A stretch of DNA of 5,764 bases from Candidatus Blautia intestinipullorum (GTDB taxonomy: Bacteria > Bacillota > Clostridia > Lachnospirales > Lachnospiraceae): assembly GCA_019120475.1 (NCBI GenBank), contig DWVA01000293.1:1-5764 (forward strand), given 5' to 3'. A program made the translations under genes and the position numbers. The notes under the pieces are model-generated. The model had not been told where the DNA came from. It did no database searches and saw only the letters and a list, made by a program, of their open reading frames with translations. Positions 1 through 5,764 of the stretch are shown here, one piece after another. Every line of letters begins with the position of its first letter. Position 1 is the first letter of the stretch.

Positions 1-49
1 CAGTTGTTGTCTTAGGTTCTGCTTTTTTGGTTGTTGTTTTTGTAGCCAT
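1..49 (-). CDS. Start of a Lys/Thr-rich protein of unknown function (partial, runs off left edge)
   Basis: Only the first 16 codons are present; they read MATKTTTKKAEPKTTT from an ATG at 49-47. The start is well supported because a perfect AAGGAGG ribosome binding site (61-55) lies five bases upstream. The visible stretch is basic and rich in Thr and Lys, with no hydrophobic signal or membrane segment, so it looks like a disordered basic tail of a cytoplasmic protein. Similar low-complexity N-termini occur in small Lachnospiraceae proteins of the DUF6465 type and in histone-like proteins, but 16 residues cannot decide. It does not resemble the start of an alpha/beta small acid-soluble spore protein, of RsmD or of CoaD, which sit near recG in some clostridia. 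It follows recG on the same strand after a 115-base gap that holds a possible promoter of its own. Confidence 0.75.
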   Translation of the reverse strand, partial: MATKTTTKKAEPKTTT

Positions 50-54
50 AATAG

Positions 55-61
55 CCTCCTT
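55..61 (-). promoter_or_regulatory. Ribosome binding site of the left-edge gene
   Basis: On the minus strand AAGGAGG is followed by CTATT and then ATG. This is a full-length match to the anti-Shine-Dalgarno sequence with five-base spacing. It is the main reason to accept the short partial reading frame at the left edge as a real gene. Confidence 0.8.
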
Positions 62-91
62 ACAAGGTAAAATAAAATTATTACGGTTACT

Positions 92-120
92 AGGATACTA
101 CGTTTTCTTTTTTTTTGCAA
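92..120 (-). promoter_or_regulatory. Possible sigma-A type promoter for the left-edge gene
   Basis: On the minus strand TTGCAA (120-115) is followed after exactly 17 bases by TATCCT (97-92). Each hexamer matches four of six consensus positions, and the spacer is an A-rich run. Transcription would begin near position 85, giving a leader of roughly 35 bases. I see no convincing hairpin plus T-run on the minus strand between the recG stop and this site, so read-through from recG is also possible. The assignment rests on motif match and spacing only. Confidence 0.4.
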
Positions 121-164
121 CATTTTGTTTCACGCAATAATGCTTTACCGTCAAGAAGCCGCCT

Positions 165-2216
165 TTATATTCCGATATTTTCCAGTTCCTCCTTCCGGGA
201 TGCCTCCAGATACTTTTTAAGATTCCGGTGCTGCGTTAAAGAAAGATCCGGATCCAGTGCCAGGATCTCCCCGGCGGCTTCGCTGGCCTCTTTCAATATG
301 CCGGCGTCATTATAAATATCTCCGATCCGAAATTCCATACTTCCGCTCTGCCGGATGCCGAACAGATCTCCCGGCCCCCGCAGTTTCAGATCCTCTCCCG
401 CTATATAAAATCCATCGTTTGATTTATTCAGGATTTCCAGTCTTTTTGATGTGGTTTCTTCTTTATTTCCCTGAATAAAAATGCAATAGGACTGATGTTC
501 TCCTCTTCCTACCCTTCCCCGAAGCTGATGAAGCTGCGCCAGACCAAACCTTTCCGCGTTTTCCACCATCATAACTGTGGCGTTTGGCACGTTGACTCCC
601 ACCTCCACTACGGTAGTGGACACAAGAACCTGGATTTCCCCCCGGGCGAATTCTTCCATAATCCTGTTCTTTTCCTTTGCCTTCATTTTTCCGTGAAGAT
701 ACTCCACACGGATTTCCCCTGGAAGCGCGCTTCTCAGCTTTTTCGTATAGTCCGTCACGTTTTCCGCGTCCAGCCCTTCGCTTTCTTCTACCATGGGGCA
801 GATCACATATGCCTGACGCCCCTCTTTTACCTGCCGCTCTATAAACGAGTATGCCTTCGGACGGTAGGAACTGTCCACCACACAGTTTTTCACAGGAAGC
901 CTCCTGGCCGGAAGCTCGTCGATCACAGATATATCAAGGTCGCCGTACAGGATGATCGCCAGTGTGCGGGGGATCGGCGTAGCGCTCATCACCAGCACAT
1001 TGGGAGGATTTCCCTTAGCGGCAAGAGCTTCTCTTTGCTTCACCCCAAAACGATGCTGTTCGTCCGTGATCACCAGGCCGAGGCATTTGTATTCCACTGC
1101 TTCCTGGATGAGCGCGTGGGTCCCTATGATGACGGAAGCCTCGCCCTGGCGGATCTGTTCATATCTCTCTCTTTTTTCTTTTGCTGTGTTCGATCCGGTG
1201 AGGAGCACCGCTTTTATGGAAAGTCCATGTTCCTCTGTCAGCTTTTGAAAGCTCTCGTAATGCTGACGGGCAAGAACCTCTGTGGGAACCATGAGCGCCG
1301 ACTGGAATCCGTTTTCTCCTGCAAGGATCATAGCCAGAAAAGCTATGATCGTTTTGCCGCTTCCCACATCTCCCTGTACAAGGCGGGACATCAGCGCCTT
1401 TCCGGCAAGATCTCGCTCGATCTCATGCCAGGTGTTCATCTGGGCGCCGGTAAGTCTGTAGGGAAGCTCTTCAATGATCTGTTCCGTGGTCCATGTCTTT
1501 TTCATAGGGAAGTGATTTTCCGCTTCCTCGGTTTTTTCTTTTAAAAGCTGCACCGATAAAATAAACAGGAGAAACTCATCAAAGACCAGCCTTCTCCTGG
1601 CCTTGAGAAGCGCTTCCATATTTTCCGGAAAGTGGATCGTGTTCAGAGCGTAATTAATATCCGCCAGCGAATACTTCTCTCTGATCTCTTCCGGAAGATA
1701 TTCTGTCTGGAGAGAACGGTCCTCACGGATCTGGCGCATCAGTTTGATCACTGTCTTGTTGGAAAGCCCGGCGGTCAGGCGGTAAACCGGCTGCATGCTG
1801 TGAAGGATTTCCTCATAAGCAGCCGGAGTAAAGATTTCAGGATGTTCCATCTGAAGCTTTCCCTGTTTTTTTACAAGTCTGCCGCGGAACACAAAAACGC
1901 TGCCCTTGCACAGAGTGCTTTTCAGATAGGAGGCGTTAAACCATACCACCGGCAGGCGGCCGGTGCTGTCGCTGACCGATATGGAAATTACCTGGAGCCT
2001 TCTTACAGTATTCACATAAACGCCGGAGCATACTGCAGCGGAGACGGCCTGTACCGTCCCCTCTTTCAAATCTGCAATATTCTCCGGCTTTTCATAGATA
2101 TCATAATTTCTGGGATAGTAATGGAGCAGCTCTTCCGTATCGGCAATTCCCGCCTTCATAAGAAGCTTCTCTGTTTTTTCTCCCACACCCTTCAGGGTTC
2201 TTAAGCTTTTTTTCAT
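165..2216 (-). CDS. recG: ATP-dependent DNA helicase RecG
   Basis: This is RecG, a superfamily 2 double-stranded DNA translocase that regresses stalled replication forks and processes branched recombination intermediates. The 683 residues match the usual family length (about 680-690). Residues about 1-60 form the N-terminal helical part, with a helix-hairpin-helix-like LKGVGEKTEKLL near 8-19, and about 60-150 the OB-fold wedge domain that engages the junction. The helicase core shows Walker A GDVGSGKT (282-289), motif Ia VPTEVLARQH (310-319), the RecG-type DEQH box (385-388), motif III SATPIPRT (411-418) and motif VI QLRGRVGRG (564-572). A TRG translocation region with GEDLKLRGPGDLFG-like sequence lies at about 607-620. 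All key residues are present and there is no frameshift. The ATG at 2216 gives the normal family N-terminus and lies five bases after the fakA stop, so it is the last gene of a yloU-fakA-recG unit and is probably translationally coupled. Confidence 0.98.
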   Translation of the reverse strand: MKKSLRTLKGVGEKTEKLLMKAGIADTEELLHYYPRNYDIYEKPENIADLKEGTVQAVSAAVCSGVYVNTVRRLQVISISVSDSTGRLPVVWFNASYLKSTLCKGSVFVFRGRLVKKQGKLQMEHPEIFTPAAYEEILHSMQPVYRLTAGLSNKTVIKLMRQIREDRSLQTEYLPEEIREKYSLADINYALNTIHFPENMEALLKARRRLVFDEFLLFILSVQLLKEKTEEAENHFPMKKTWTTEQIIEELPYRLTGAQMNTWHEIERDLAGKALMSRLVQGDVGSGKTIIAFLAMILAGENGFQSALMVPTEVLARQHYESFQKLTEEHGLSIKAVLLTGSNTAKEKRERYEQIRQGEASVIIGTHALIQEAVEYKCLGLVITDEQHRFGVKQREALAAKGNPPNVLVMSATPIPRTLAIILYGDLDISVIDELPARRLPVKNCVVDSSYRPKAYSFIERQVKEGRQAYVICPMVEESEGLDAENVTDYTKKLRSALPGEIRVEYLHGKMKAKEKNRIMEEFARGEIQVLVSTTVVEVGVNVPNATVMMVENAERFGLAQLHQLRGRVGRGEHQSYCIFIQGNKEETTSKRLEILNKSNDGFYIAGEDLKLRGPGDLFGIRQSGSMEFRIGDIYNDAGILKEASEAAGEILALDPDLSLTQHRNLKKYLEASRKEELENIGI

Positions 2217-2218
2217 TT

Positions 2219-2223
2219 CTCCT
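2219..2223 (-). promoter_or_regulatory. recG ribosome binding site overlapping the fakA stop codon
   Basis: On the minus strand the junction reads GAG TAG GAGAA ATG. The AGGAG motif starts inside the TAG stop codon of the upstream fakA gene and ends only two bases before the recG ATG, closer than the usual five to nine. This suggests that ribosomes ending fakA restart directly on recG. That inference is from spacing alone. Confidence 0.6.
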
Positions 2224-3901
2224 ACTCTACCGAAACGATATAGTAATAAATCGGCTGACCGCCCCGGCTCAGCTCCACTTCGCAGTCCGGATATTTTTCC
2301 TCAACAGCAGCCGCCAGCTTCTCTGCGTCCTCCTCGGAAATATCCGCTCCATAGTAAATGCTGATCACTTCCGCCTCGTCAGTCATCATCGCCTCTACAG
2401 TGGCCTTCGCCACTTCCTCACGGCCACTGCCCACTGCAAGGATTCCCTGATCTCCGATTCCCATGATGTCCCCTTCATGGATCTCTTTGTCGTCAATTCT
2501 GGTATCGCGGACAGCATAGGTGATCTGGCCTGTCTTTACTTTCGCGATCGCTTCCTTCATAACCTCCTCGTTTTCCTGAGGCGTTTTCTCCGGCACATAG
2601 CTGATCATCGCTGTGATTCCCTGGGGAACGGTCTTGGTGGGAATTACAATGATCTCTTTGTCCTCGGTAAGATCTCTGGCCTGGTTTGCGGCCAGAACGA
2701 TGTTTTTGTTATTAGGGAATATATAAATGGTCTTTGCCCTTACCTTCGCGATGGCATTCAGCATGTCTTCCGTGCTGGGGTTCATCGTCTGTCCGCCTTC
2801 GATAAGATAGTCTACTCCAAGTTCCTTGAAAATATCTGTCAATCCCTGACCGGCGGATACCGCGATAAATCCCGCTTCCTTCTCCGGCATTTCCTCCTGA
2901 AGGGCCGCTTCCTTCTCTGCCTGTTCTTTCGCAAGTTTTTCCGCGTCTTTGATCAGTTTTTCCTGATGTTCTTCACGCATGTTGTCGATCTTCATGCGGG
3001 ACAGCGCGCCGTAAGTAAGAGCACGCTCAATGGCCTGCCCCGGATGATTCGTATGCACGTGTACTTTTACGATCTCCTCGTCCGCAACCAGTACGATAGA
3101 ATCGCCGATGGATGTAAGGAACTCCTTAAATCTGTGTTCTTCCTCTTCCGGCATCTCTCTGTCCAGAAGGATGATAAATTCTGTGCAGTAACCGAACTTG
3201 ATGTCCGCCTCCGCCTGAGGGGATATCTTTGTCACAGAAGAAGATCCTCCCGTTTTTTCAAAATCAGAGTAATCCACTTCTTTTCCAAGATAACCGTCGA
3301 TTGCGCCTCTTAACACCTCCAGAAGTCCCTGTCCTCCGGAATCCACAACTCCGGCCTCCTTCAGAACGGGAAGCATCTCCGGTGTTCTGGCAAGGGTTTC
3401 TTCCGCATGAGCGAATATAGTCTGAAAAAACGGAAGAAGATCATCTGCTTCTCCTGCGATCTCTTCTGCTTTTTGCGCCGCTTCCTTAGCTACCGTGAGG
3501 ATTGTTCCCTCCTTCGGCTTCATAACGGCCTTATACGCTGTTTCCACTGCTTTTTCCATTGCCGCCGCTATCGCCGGAGCGTCCAGAGAAGAAGACTTCC
3601 TGACGCTTCTTGTAAAACCTCTGAGAAGCTGCGAAAGAATAACGCCGGAATTTCCTCTGGCGCCCCGCAGGGAACCTGAGGAAATCGCTCTGGCAAGTGT
3701 TTCCATATCCGGATCATCCAGCGCGCTTACTTCAGAGGCCGCCGACATGATCGTCATCGTCATATTGGTTCCTGTATCGCCGTCCGGAACGGGAAATACA
3801 TTTAATTCGTTGATCCATTCTTTTTTTGCTTCCAGGTTTTTGGCTCCGGCCAGGAACATCCTGGAAAGTATTTTGGCATCTATGGTTTTATTGCTCACCA
3901 C
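2222..3901 (-). CDS. fakA: FakA/YloV family DAK2-domain protein, probable fatty acid kinase ATP-binding subunit
   Basis: The 559-residue protein has the full architecture of Staphylococcus FakA and Bacillus YloV. In that system FakA phosphorylates fatty acids held by a FakB (DegV-family) carrier, feeding acyl-phosphate into phospholipid synthesis in the cytoplasm. The N-terminal DAK2 kinase domain (about 1-205) carries PVPDGDTGTNM (37-47), whose Asp40 and Asp42 are expected to bind magnesium-ATP, then GARGNSGVILSQ (80-91) and VVDSGGQGLLEVL (185-197). The middle domain (about 225-310) has Cys239, His281 and His283 in FGYCTEF and VHVHTNHPG, matching the FakA zinc-site pattern. A charged, probably helical linker (about 308-343) leads to the C-terminal domain (about 344-559). 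No fakB gene is in the window, so the substrate role is inferred from the family. The start is one of two consecutive GTG codons. The gene sits 19 bases after yloU and 5 before recG, an arrangement close to that in Bacillus. Confidence 0.92.
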   Translation of the reverse strand: MVSNKTIDAKILSRMFLAGAKNLEAKKEWINELNVFPVPDGDTGTNMTMTIMSAASEVSALDDPDMETLARAISSGSLRGARGNSGVILSQLLRGFTRSVRKSSSLDAPAIAAAMEKAVETAYKAVMKPKEGTILTVAKEAAQKAEEIAGEADDLLPFFQTIFAHAEETLARTPEMLPVLKEAGVVDSGGQGLLEVLRGAIDGYLGKEVDYSDFEKTGGSSSVTKISPQAEADIKFGYCTEFIILLDREMPEEEEHRFKEFLTSIGDSIVLVADEEIVKVHVHTNHPGQAIERALTYGALSRMKIDNMREEHQEKLIKDAEKLAKEQAEKEAALQEEMPEKEAGFIAVSAGQGLTDIFKELGVDYLIEGGQTMNPSTEDMLNAIAKVRAKTIYIFPNNKNIVLAANQARDLTEDKEIIVIPTKTVPQGITAMISYVPEKTPQENEEVMKEAIAKVKTGQITYAVRDTRIDDKEIHEGDIMGIGDQGILAVGSGREEVAKATVEAMMTDEAEVISIYYGADISEEDAEKLAAAVEEKYPDCEVELSRGGQPIYYYIVSVE

Positions 3902-3906
3902 AAGTT

Positions 3907-3912
3907 CCTCCT
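3907..3912 (-). promoter_or_regulatory. fakA ribosome binding site preceding tandem GTG codons
   Basis: On the minus strand AGGAGG is followed by AACTT and then GTG GTG AGC. Spacing is five bases to the first GTG and eight to the second. Either could be the true start, changing the protein by one residue. No in-frame ATG lies close by, so a GTG start is well supported. Confidence 0.75.
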
Positions 3913-3920
3913 CTACACAC

Positions 3921-4280
3921 TTAGTCTATGGCACGTACGCCTTCTACATAGATATTGATCTTCTCGATCTCCATGCCGGTAAACGCCTCTACTTTATACT
4001 TGACATTGCTGACAAGATTATCTGCGATCGTGCTGATATTGACACCGTATGCTACGATTACGTGGAAATTCAGACGGATTTTATTTTCTTCCGTGATTGT
4101 CACGCTGATGCCGTGCTGCAGGCTGTCCTTGCGCAGCAGCTTTACCAGACCGTCCTTCATACTGACTGCCGCCATTCCGACAATTCCAAAACATTCTACC
4201 GCCACACTTCCTGCATAAGTAGCGATCACGTCAGTATCAATGACAATCTGTCCAAGTCCGGAATCTATACGTCCATTCAT
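3921..4280 (-). CDS. yloU: Asp23/Gls24 family envelope stress response protein (YloU-like)
   Basis: The 119-residue protein is a single compact Asp23/Gls24 (DUF322) domain and is almost the same length as Bacillus YloU (about 120). Family features are the N-terminal GQIVIDTDVIATYAG (10-24), the core VAVECFGIVGM (27-37), the strand segment HVIVAYGVNI (73-82), and the C-terminal INIYVEGVR (108-116). There is no signal peptide or membrane helix, so it is cytoplasmic; Asp23 of Staphylococcus is tethered to the membrane by a partner, which is not seen here. The molecular function of YloU is not established. The neighbouring fatty acid kinase hints at a link to membrane lipid state, but that is only context. 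The ATG at 4280 has GGAGG seven bases upstream. It is the first gene of the leftward cluster and lies behind a near-ideal -10 element. Confidence 0.95.
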   Translation of the reverse strand: MNGRIDSGLGQIVIDTDVIATYAGSVAVECFGIVGMAAVSMKDGLVKLLRKDSLQHGISVTITEENKIRLNFHVIVAYGVNISTIADNLVSNVKYKVEAFTGMEIEKINIYVEGVRAID

Positions 4281-4287
4281 ACAGGTA

Positions 4288-4292
4288 CCTCC
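4288..4292 (-). promoter_or_regulatory. yloU ribosome binding site
   Basis: On the minus strand GGAGG is separated from the yloU ATG by the seven bases TACCTGT, which is ideal spacing and confirms the start. Confidence 0.8.
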
Positions 4293-4311
4293 AATTTTTT
4301 AATATGTATGT

Positions 4312-4340
4312 ATTATAACCTTTTTTTAATAAAAAAGGAA
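4312..4340 (-). promoter_or_regulatory. Probable promoter of the yloU-fakA-recG cluster
   Basis: A perfect TATAAT lies on the minus strand at 4317-4312, about 31 bases before the yloU ATG, with a G at the extended -10 position but not the full TG. At a 17-base spacer the -35 position reads TTCCTT (4340-4335), a poor match. The surroundings are dense in A and T tracts, which could help as an UP-like or curved element. Transcription would start near 4305, leaving a leader of about 25 bases, too short for a riboswitch. The -10 is convincing; the -35 is not. Confidence 0.6.
4319..4338. repeat. Perfect inverted repeat in the yloU promoter spacer
   Basis: CCTTTTTT and AAAAAAGG form a perfect eight-base-pair inverted repeat around TAAT. 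It fills the space between the -10 and -35 positions of the predicted yloU promoter. It could be a regulator-binding site or just a product of the A/T-tract composition. It lacks the GC-rich stem of an intrinsic terminator. Confidence 0.45.
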
Positions 4341-4363
4341 TATTATTTTTACATTTTTCCTTT

Positions 4364-4377
4364 TTTTGCTTGCAAAA
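4364..4377. repeat. Short inverted repeat over the rpmB -35 element
   Basis: TTTTGC, TT, GCAAAA is a perfect six-base inverted repeat with a two-base centre. Its right half contains most of the predicted -35 hexamer TTGCAA of the rpmB promoter. The position is operator-like, but a repeat this short in AT-rich DNA can arise by chance. Confidence 0.35.
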
Positions 4378-4398
4378 GCGAATTTCATCTGTTAAAAT
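4370..4398 (+). promoter_or_regulatory. rpmB promoter
   Basis: TTGCAA (4370-4375) is followed after 17 bases by TAAAAT (4393-4398), preceded by TGT, which makes an extended -10 (TGTTAAAAT). T-rich and A-rich DNA upstream could act as an UP element, as expected for a highly expressed ribosomal protein gene. Transcription should begin near 4405, giving a leader of about 30 bases that leaves no room for a structured ribosomal protein leader. Confidence 0.7.
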
Positions 4399-4421
4399 AA
4401 AACCTGTTGAAAAAAAGCGTC

Positions 4422-4428
4422 AAGGAGG
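4422..4428 (+). promoter_or_regulatory. rpmB ribosome binding site
   Basis: AAGGAGG (extending to AAGGAGGTG) precedes the ATG at 4436 with seven bases between GGAGG and the start codon. It settles ATG at 4436 as the start rather than any upstream in-frame codon. Confidence 0.85.
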
Positions 4429-4435
4429 TGCTATC

Positions 4436-4624
4436 ATGGCTAAATGCGCAATTTGCGAAAAAGGTGCTCATTTCGGAAATAATGTAAGTCATTCCCATAG
4501 AAGATCCAATAAAATGTGGAAATCCAATGTAAAATCCGTAAAGGTTAAGACAGCGAACGGCGGAGCAAAGAAGATGTATGTCTGCACTTCTTGTCTGAGA
4601 TCCGGAAAAGTAGAAAGAGCATAA
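4436..4624 (+). CDS. rpmB: 50S ribosomal protein L28 (zinc-binding C+ form)
   Basis: The 62-residue basic protein is bL28, a component of the large ribosomal subunit. The start MAKCAICEKG, the GNNVSHSHRRSNK segment (15-26) and the W/K-rich middle are standard for the Firmicute form. Two CxxC pairs, Cys4/Cys7 and Cys50/Cys53, make up a zinc ribbon, so this is the zinc-dependent C+ version rather than a cysteine-free paralogue. Length is normal (about 60-65). It is transcribed alone, divergent from yloU as in Bacillus, with its own promoter and a strong terminator just downstream. The small SpoVM peptide gene that lies beside rpmB in Bacillus is not seen here. Confidence 0.98.
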   Translation: MAKCAICEKGAHFGNNVSHSHRRSNKMWKSNVKSVKVKTANGGAKKMYVCTSCLRSGKVERA

Positions 4625-4636
4625 GGAAAAGAGAGA

Positions 4637-4669
4637 TCCCCCACGCAGGTGCGAGGGGGAATTTTTTTT
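4637..4669 (+). terminator. Intrinsic terminator of rpmB, probably shared with miaB
   Basis: The stem TCCCCC (4637-4642) pairs with GGGGGA (4655-4660), with an inner CGC/GCG pairing (4644-4646, 4651-4653) around an AGGT loop and one A:A mismatch between them. On the plus strand an unbroken run of eight T follows (4662-4669). The hairpin begins 12 bases after the rpmB stop. Read on the minus strand, 25 bases past the miaB stop, the same hairpin is followed by a pyrimidine-rich TCTCTCTTTT tail, so it can plausibly stop miaB transcription too, though less strongly. Confidence 0.92.
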
Positions 4670-4693
4670 GACCTTTTTTATGTATGCAGGATC

Positions 4694-5764
4694 TTACGCC
4701 CGGGTTCCCAGATAGTAGAATCCTCTGCATTCATCCAGTCTGACATTCACATACTTTCCAAGAAGACTTGCGTCCGCCGGGAAATGCACCAGAAGATTAT
4801 ACTGTGTTCTTCCGGTAAAGATTCCTTTCTCCTTACTTTCCTCTTCAACCAGGACCTCCTGAACAGTACCTGTGAAACGGGAGGAACGCTCTCTTCCTTT
4901 TTTCTGTACAAGAGCCAGAAGCCGGTTGAATCTTTCTTTCGCCACTTCTTCCGGCACCTGATTTTCCATTTCCGCCGCGGGAGTTCCGGTTCTTTTTGAA
5001 TACAGGAACGTAAAGGCCGTATCATATCCCGCTTTCTCTACCACGTCCAGAGTCTCTTCAAAATCTTCTTCTGTTTCCCCGGGAAATCCCACGATAATGT
5101 CCGTTGTAAGAGAAATATCCGGAATCGCTTTTCGGATCTTTTCTACCAGAGACAGATATTTTTCTTTGTCATAGCGGCGGTTCATCTCTTTGAGGATCCG
5201 GCTGCTTCCGGACTGCAGAGGAAGATGAAGATGATGGCAGATCTTCCTGCTTTCCGCCATGGTCTCGATCAGCTCGTCTGAAAGATCTTTCGGATGGGAT
5301 GTCATAAAGCGGATCCTTTTCAGTCCCTCGATAGGCTCCAGCATTCTGAGAAGCCGGGCGAAAGTCACAGGCTCTTCCAGTGTTTTTCCGTATGAATTTA
5401 CATTTTGTCCCAGAAGCATCACTTCTGAAACGCCGTCGGACACAAGCCTCTCCACTTCTTTTACAATAGCTTCCGGCCTGCGGCTTCTTTCACGTCCGCG
5501 CACATAGGGCACGATACAGTAGCTGCAGAAATTGTTGCAGCCGAACATAATGTTGACTCCTGATTTGAAAGTATAATTCCGCTCTGTAGGAAGATCCTCC
5601 ACGATCTGATCCGTTCCTTCCCAGATATCTATAATCTGCATGTCAGAAAGGAGCATTTCATAAAAAAGTTCCGCGAATTTAAAAATATTATGGGTGCCGA
5701 ACACAAGATCAACAAACGGATAGGATTTTTTTATCTTCTCCACCACATGGGCTTCCTGCATCAT
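4694..5764 (-). CDS. miaB: tRNA-2-methylthio-N6-dimethylallyladenosine synthase MiaB (N-terminus outside window)
   Basis: MiaB is a radical SAM methylthiotransferase that turns i6A37 into ms2i6A37 in tRNAs reading UNN codons. The last 356 residues are present. Numbering from the window edge, the radical SAM cluster motif is GCNNFCSYC with Cys76, Cys80 and Cys83, followed by IVPYVRGRERSRRP (84-97). LLGQNVNSYG (117-126), HLPLQSGS (180-187), DIIVGFPGET (222-231) and FTFLYSKRTGTPAA (251-264) complete the core, and residues about 292-354 form the C-terminal TRAM RNA-binding domain. The frame is open to the edge; the first visible residues MMQEAHVVEKI match the family segment just after the third N-terminal cluster cysteine. 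The ATG at 5764 is therefore internal, and about 100 residues with the auxiliary iron-sulphur cluster cysteines are missing. MiaB is favoured over RimO and MtaB by the SGVNIMFGCNNFCSYCIVPYVRG region. The gene converges on rpmB. Confidence 0.96.
   Translation of the reverse strand: MMQEAHVVEKIKKSYPFVDLVFGTHNIFKFAELFYEMLLSDMQIIDIWEGTDQIVEDLPTERNYTFKSGVNIMFGCNNFCSYCIVPYVRGRERSRRPEAIVKEVERLVSDGVSEVMLLGQNVNSYGKTLEEPVTFARLLRMLEPIEGLKRIRFMTSHPKDLSDELIETMAESRKICHHLHLPLQSGSSRILKEMNRRYDKEKYLSLVEKIRKAIPDISLTTDIIVGFPGETEEDFEETLDVVEKAGYDTAFTFLYSKRTGTPAAEMENQVPEEVAKERFNRLLALVQKKGRERSSRFTGTVQEVLVEEESKEKGIFTGRTQYNLLVHFPADASLLGKYVNVRLDECRGFYYLGTRA

Noticed and set aside
126..154. TTGACG on the minus strand (154-149) as a -35 for the left-edge gene
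   Set aside because: The hexamer is good, but at spacers of 16 to 18 bases no -10-like sequence follows (TGAAAC, GAAACA, AAACAA). The TTGCAA/TATCCT pair nearer the gene fits better.
50..164. Intrinsic terminator after recG
   Set aside because: I looked for a GC-rich hairpin followed by T on the minus strand and found none. The T-run at 103-116 is on the plus strand, where no gene ends here and no stable hairpin precedes it.
495..1544. Long plus-strand open frame (349 codons) antisense to recG
   Set aside because: It lies wholly inside recG, whose protein has every expected motif. The antisense translation is rich in His, Phe and Cys without domain-like patterns, has no good ribosome binding site, and is explained by stop-codon avoidance opposite a biased coding frame.
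3495..4400. Plus-strand open frame (301 codons) opposite fakA, yloU and the intergenic region
   Set aside because: It crosses two well-supported genes and a promoter region, has no recognisable domain and no ribosome binding site of note. It is a shadow frame.
4370..4435. Upstream in-frame extension of rpmB
   Set aside because: The extension would start inside the promoter and run through the ribosome binding site; the ATG at 4436 gives the canonical L28 N-terminus.
1..5764. Mobile element, CRISPR array, tRNA/rRNA gene, riboswitch or defence system
   Set aside because: Nearly all of the window is accounted for by intact conserved housekeeping genes. The two leaders are too short for a riboswitch, and no repeat array, transposase, integrase, tRNA-like fold or toxin-antitoxin pair is visible.

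Overview
The window looks like ordinary core chromosome of a low-to-mid GC Gram-positive bacterium, most likely a clostridial Firmicute and plausibly Lachnospiraceae. This rests on the conserved block rpmB / yloU (Asp23 family) / yloV-fakA / recG, a clostridial-type MiaB, strong AGGAGG ribosome binding sites, GTG start use and a Lys/Thr-rich small protein beginning after recG. The taxonomic call is inference from gene order and protein style; nothing in the window fixes genus or species.

Layout, left to right. Positions 1-49 hold the first 16 codons of a minus-strand gene that runs off the left edge. Positions 50-164 are its AT-rich leader, with a good ribosome binding site and a possible promoter. 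From 4280 down to 165 there is a tight minus-strand cluster: yloU (Asp23/Gls24 family, 119 aa), then a FakA/YloV-type DAK2-domain protein (559 aa) after a 19-base gap, then recG (683 aa) after a 5-base gap. Positions 4281-4435 are a very AT-rich divergent promoter region serving yloU leftward and rpmB rightward; it contains two short perfect inverted repeats. rpmB (ribosomal protein L28, zinc-ribbon form) lies at 4436-4624, followed by a strong hairpin terminator that it appears to share with the convergent gene miaB. miaB runs from the right edge to 4694 on the minus strand and lacks its N-terminal region in this window.

Functionally this is housekeeping: translation (L28; MiaB tRNA modification), phospholipid precursor supply (FakA-type fatty acid kinase) with an adjacent envelope- or stress-associated Asp23 protein, and repair of stalled replication forks (RecG). 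No RNA gene, insertion sequence, CRISPR array, phage gene or defence system is visible. I saw no evidence of a new biological system; the points worth a second look are regulatory details of the divergent promoter, the tandem GTG start of fakA, the shared terminator and the unidentified gene at the left edge.
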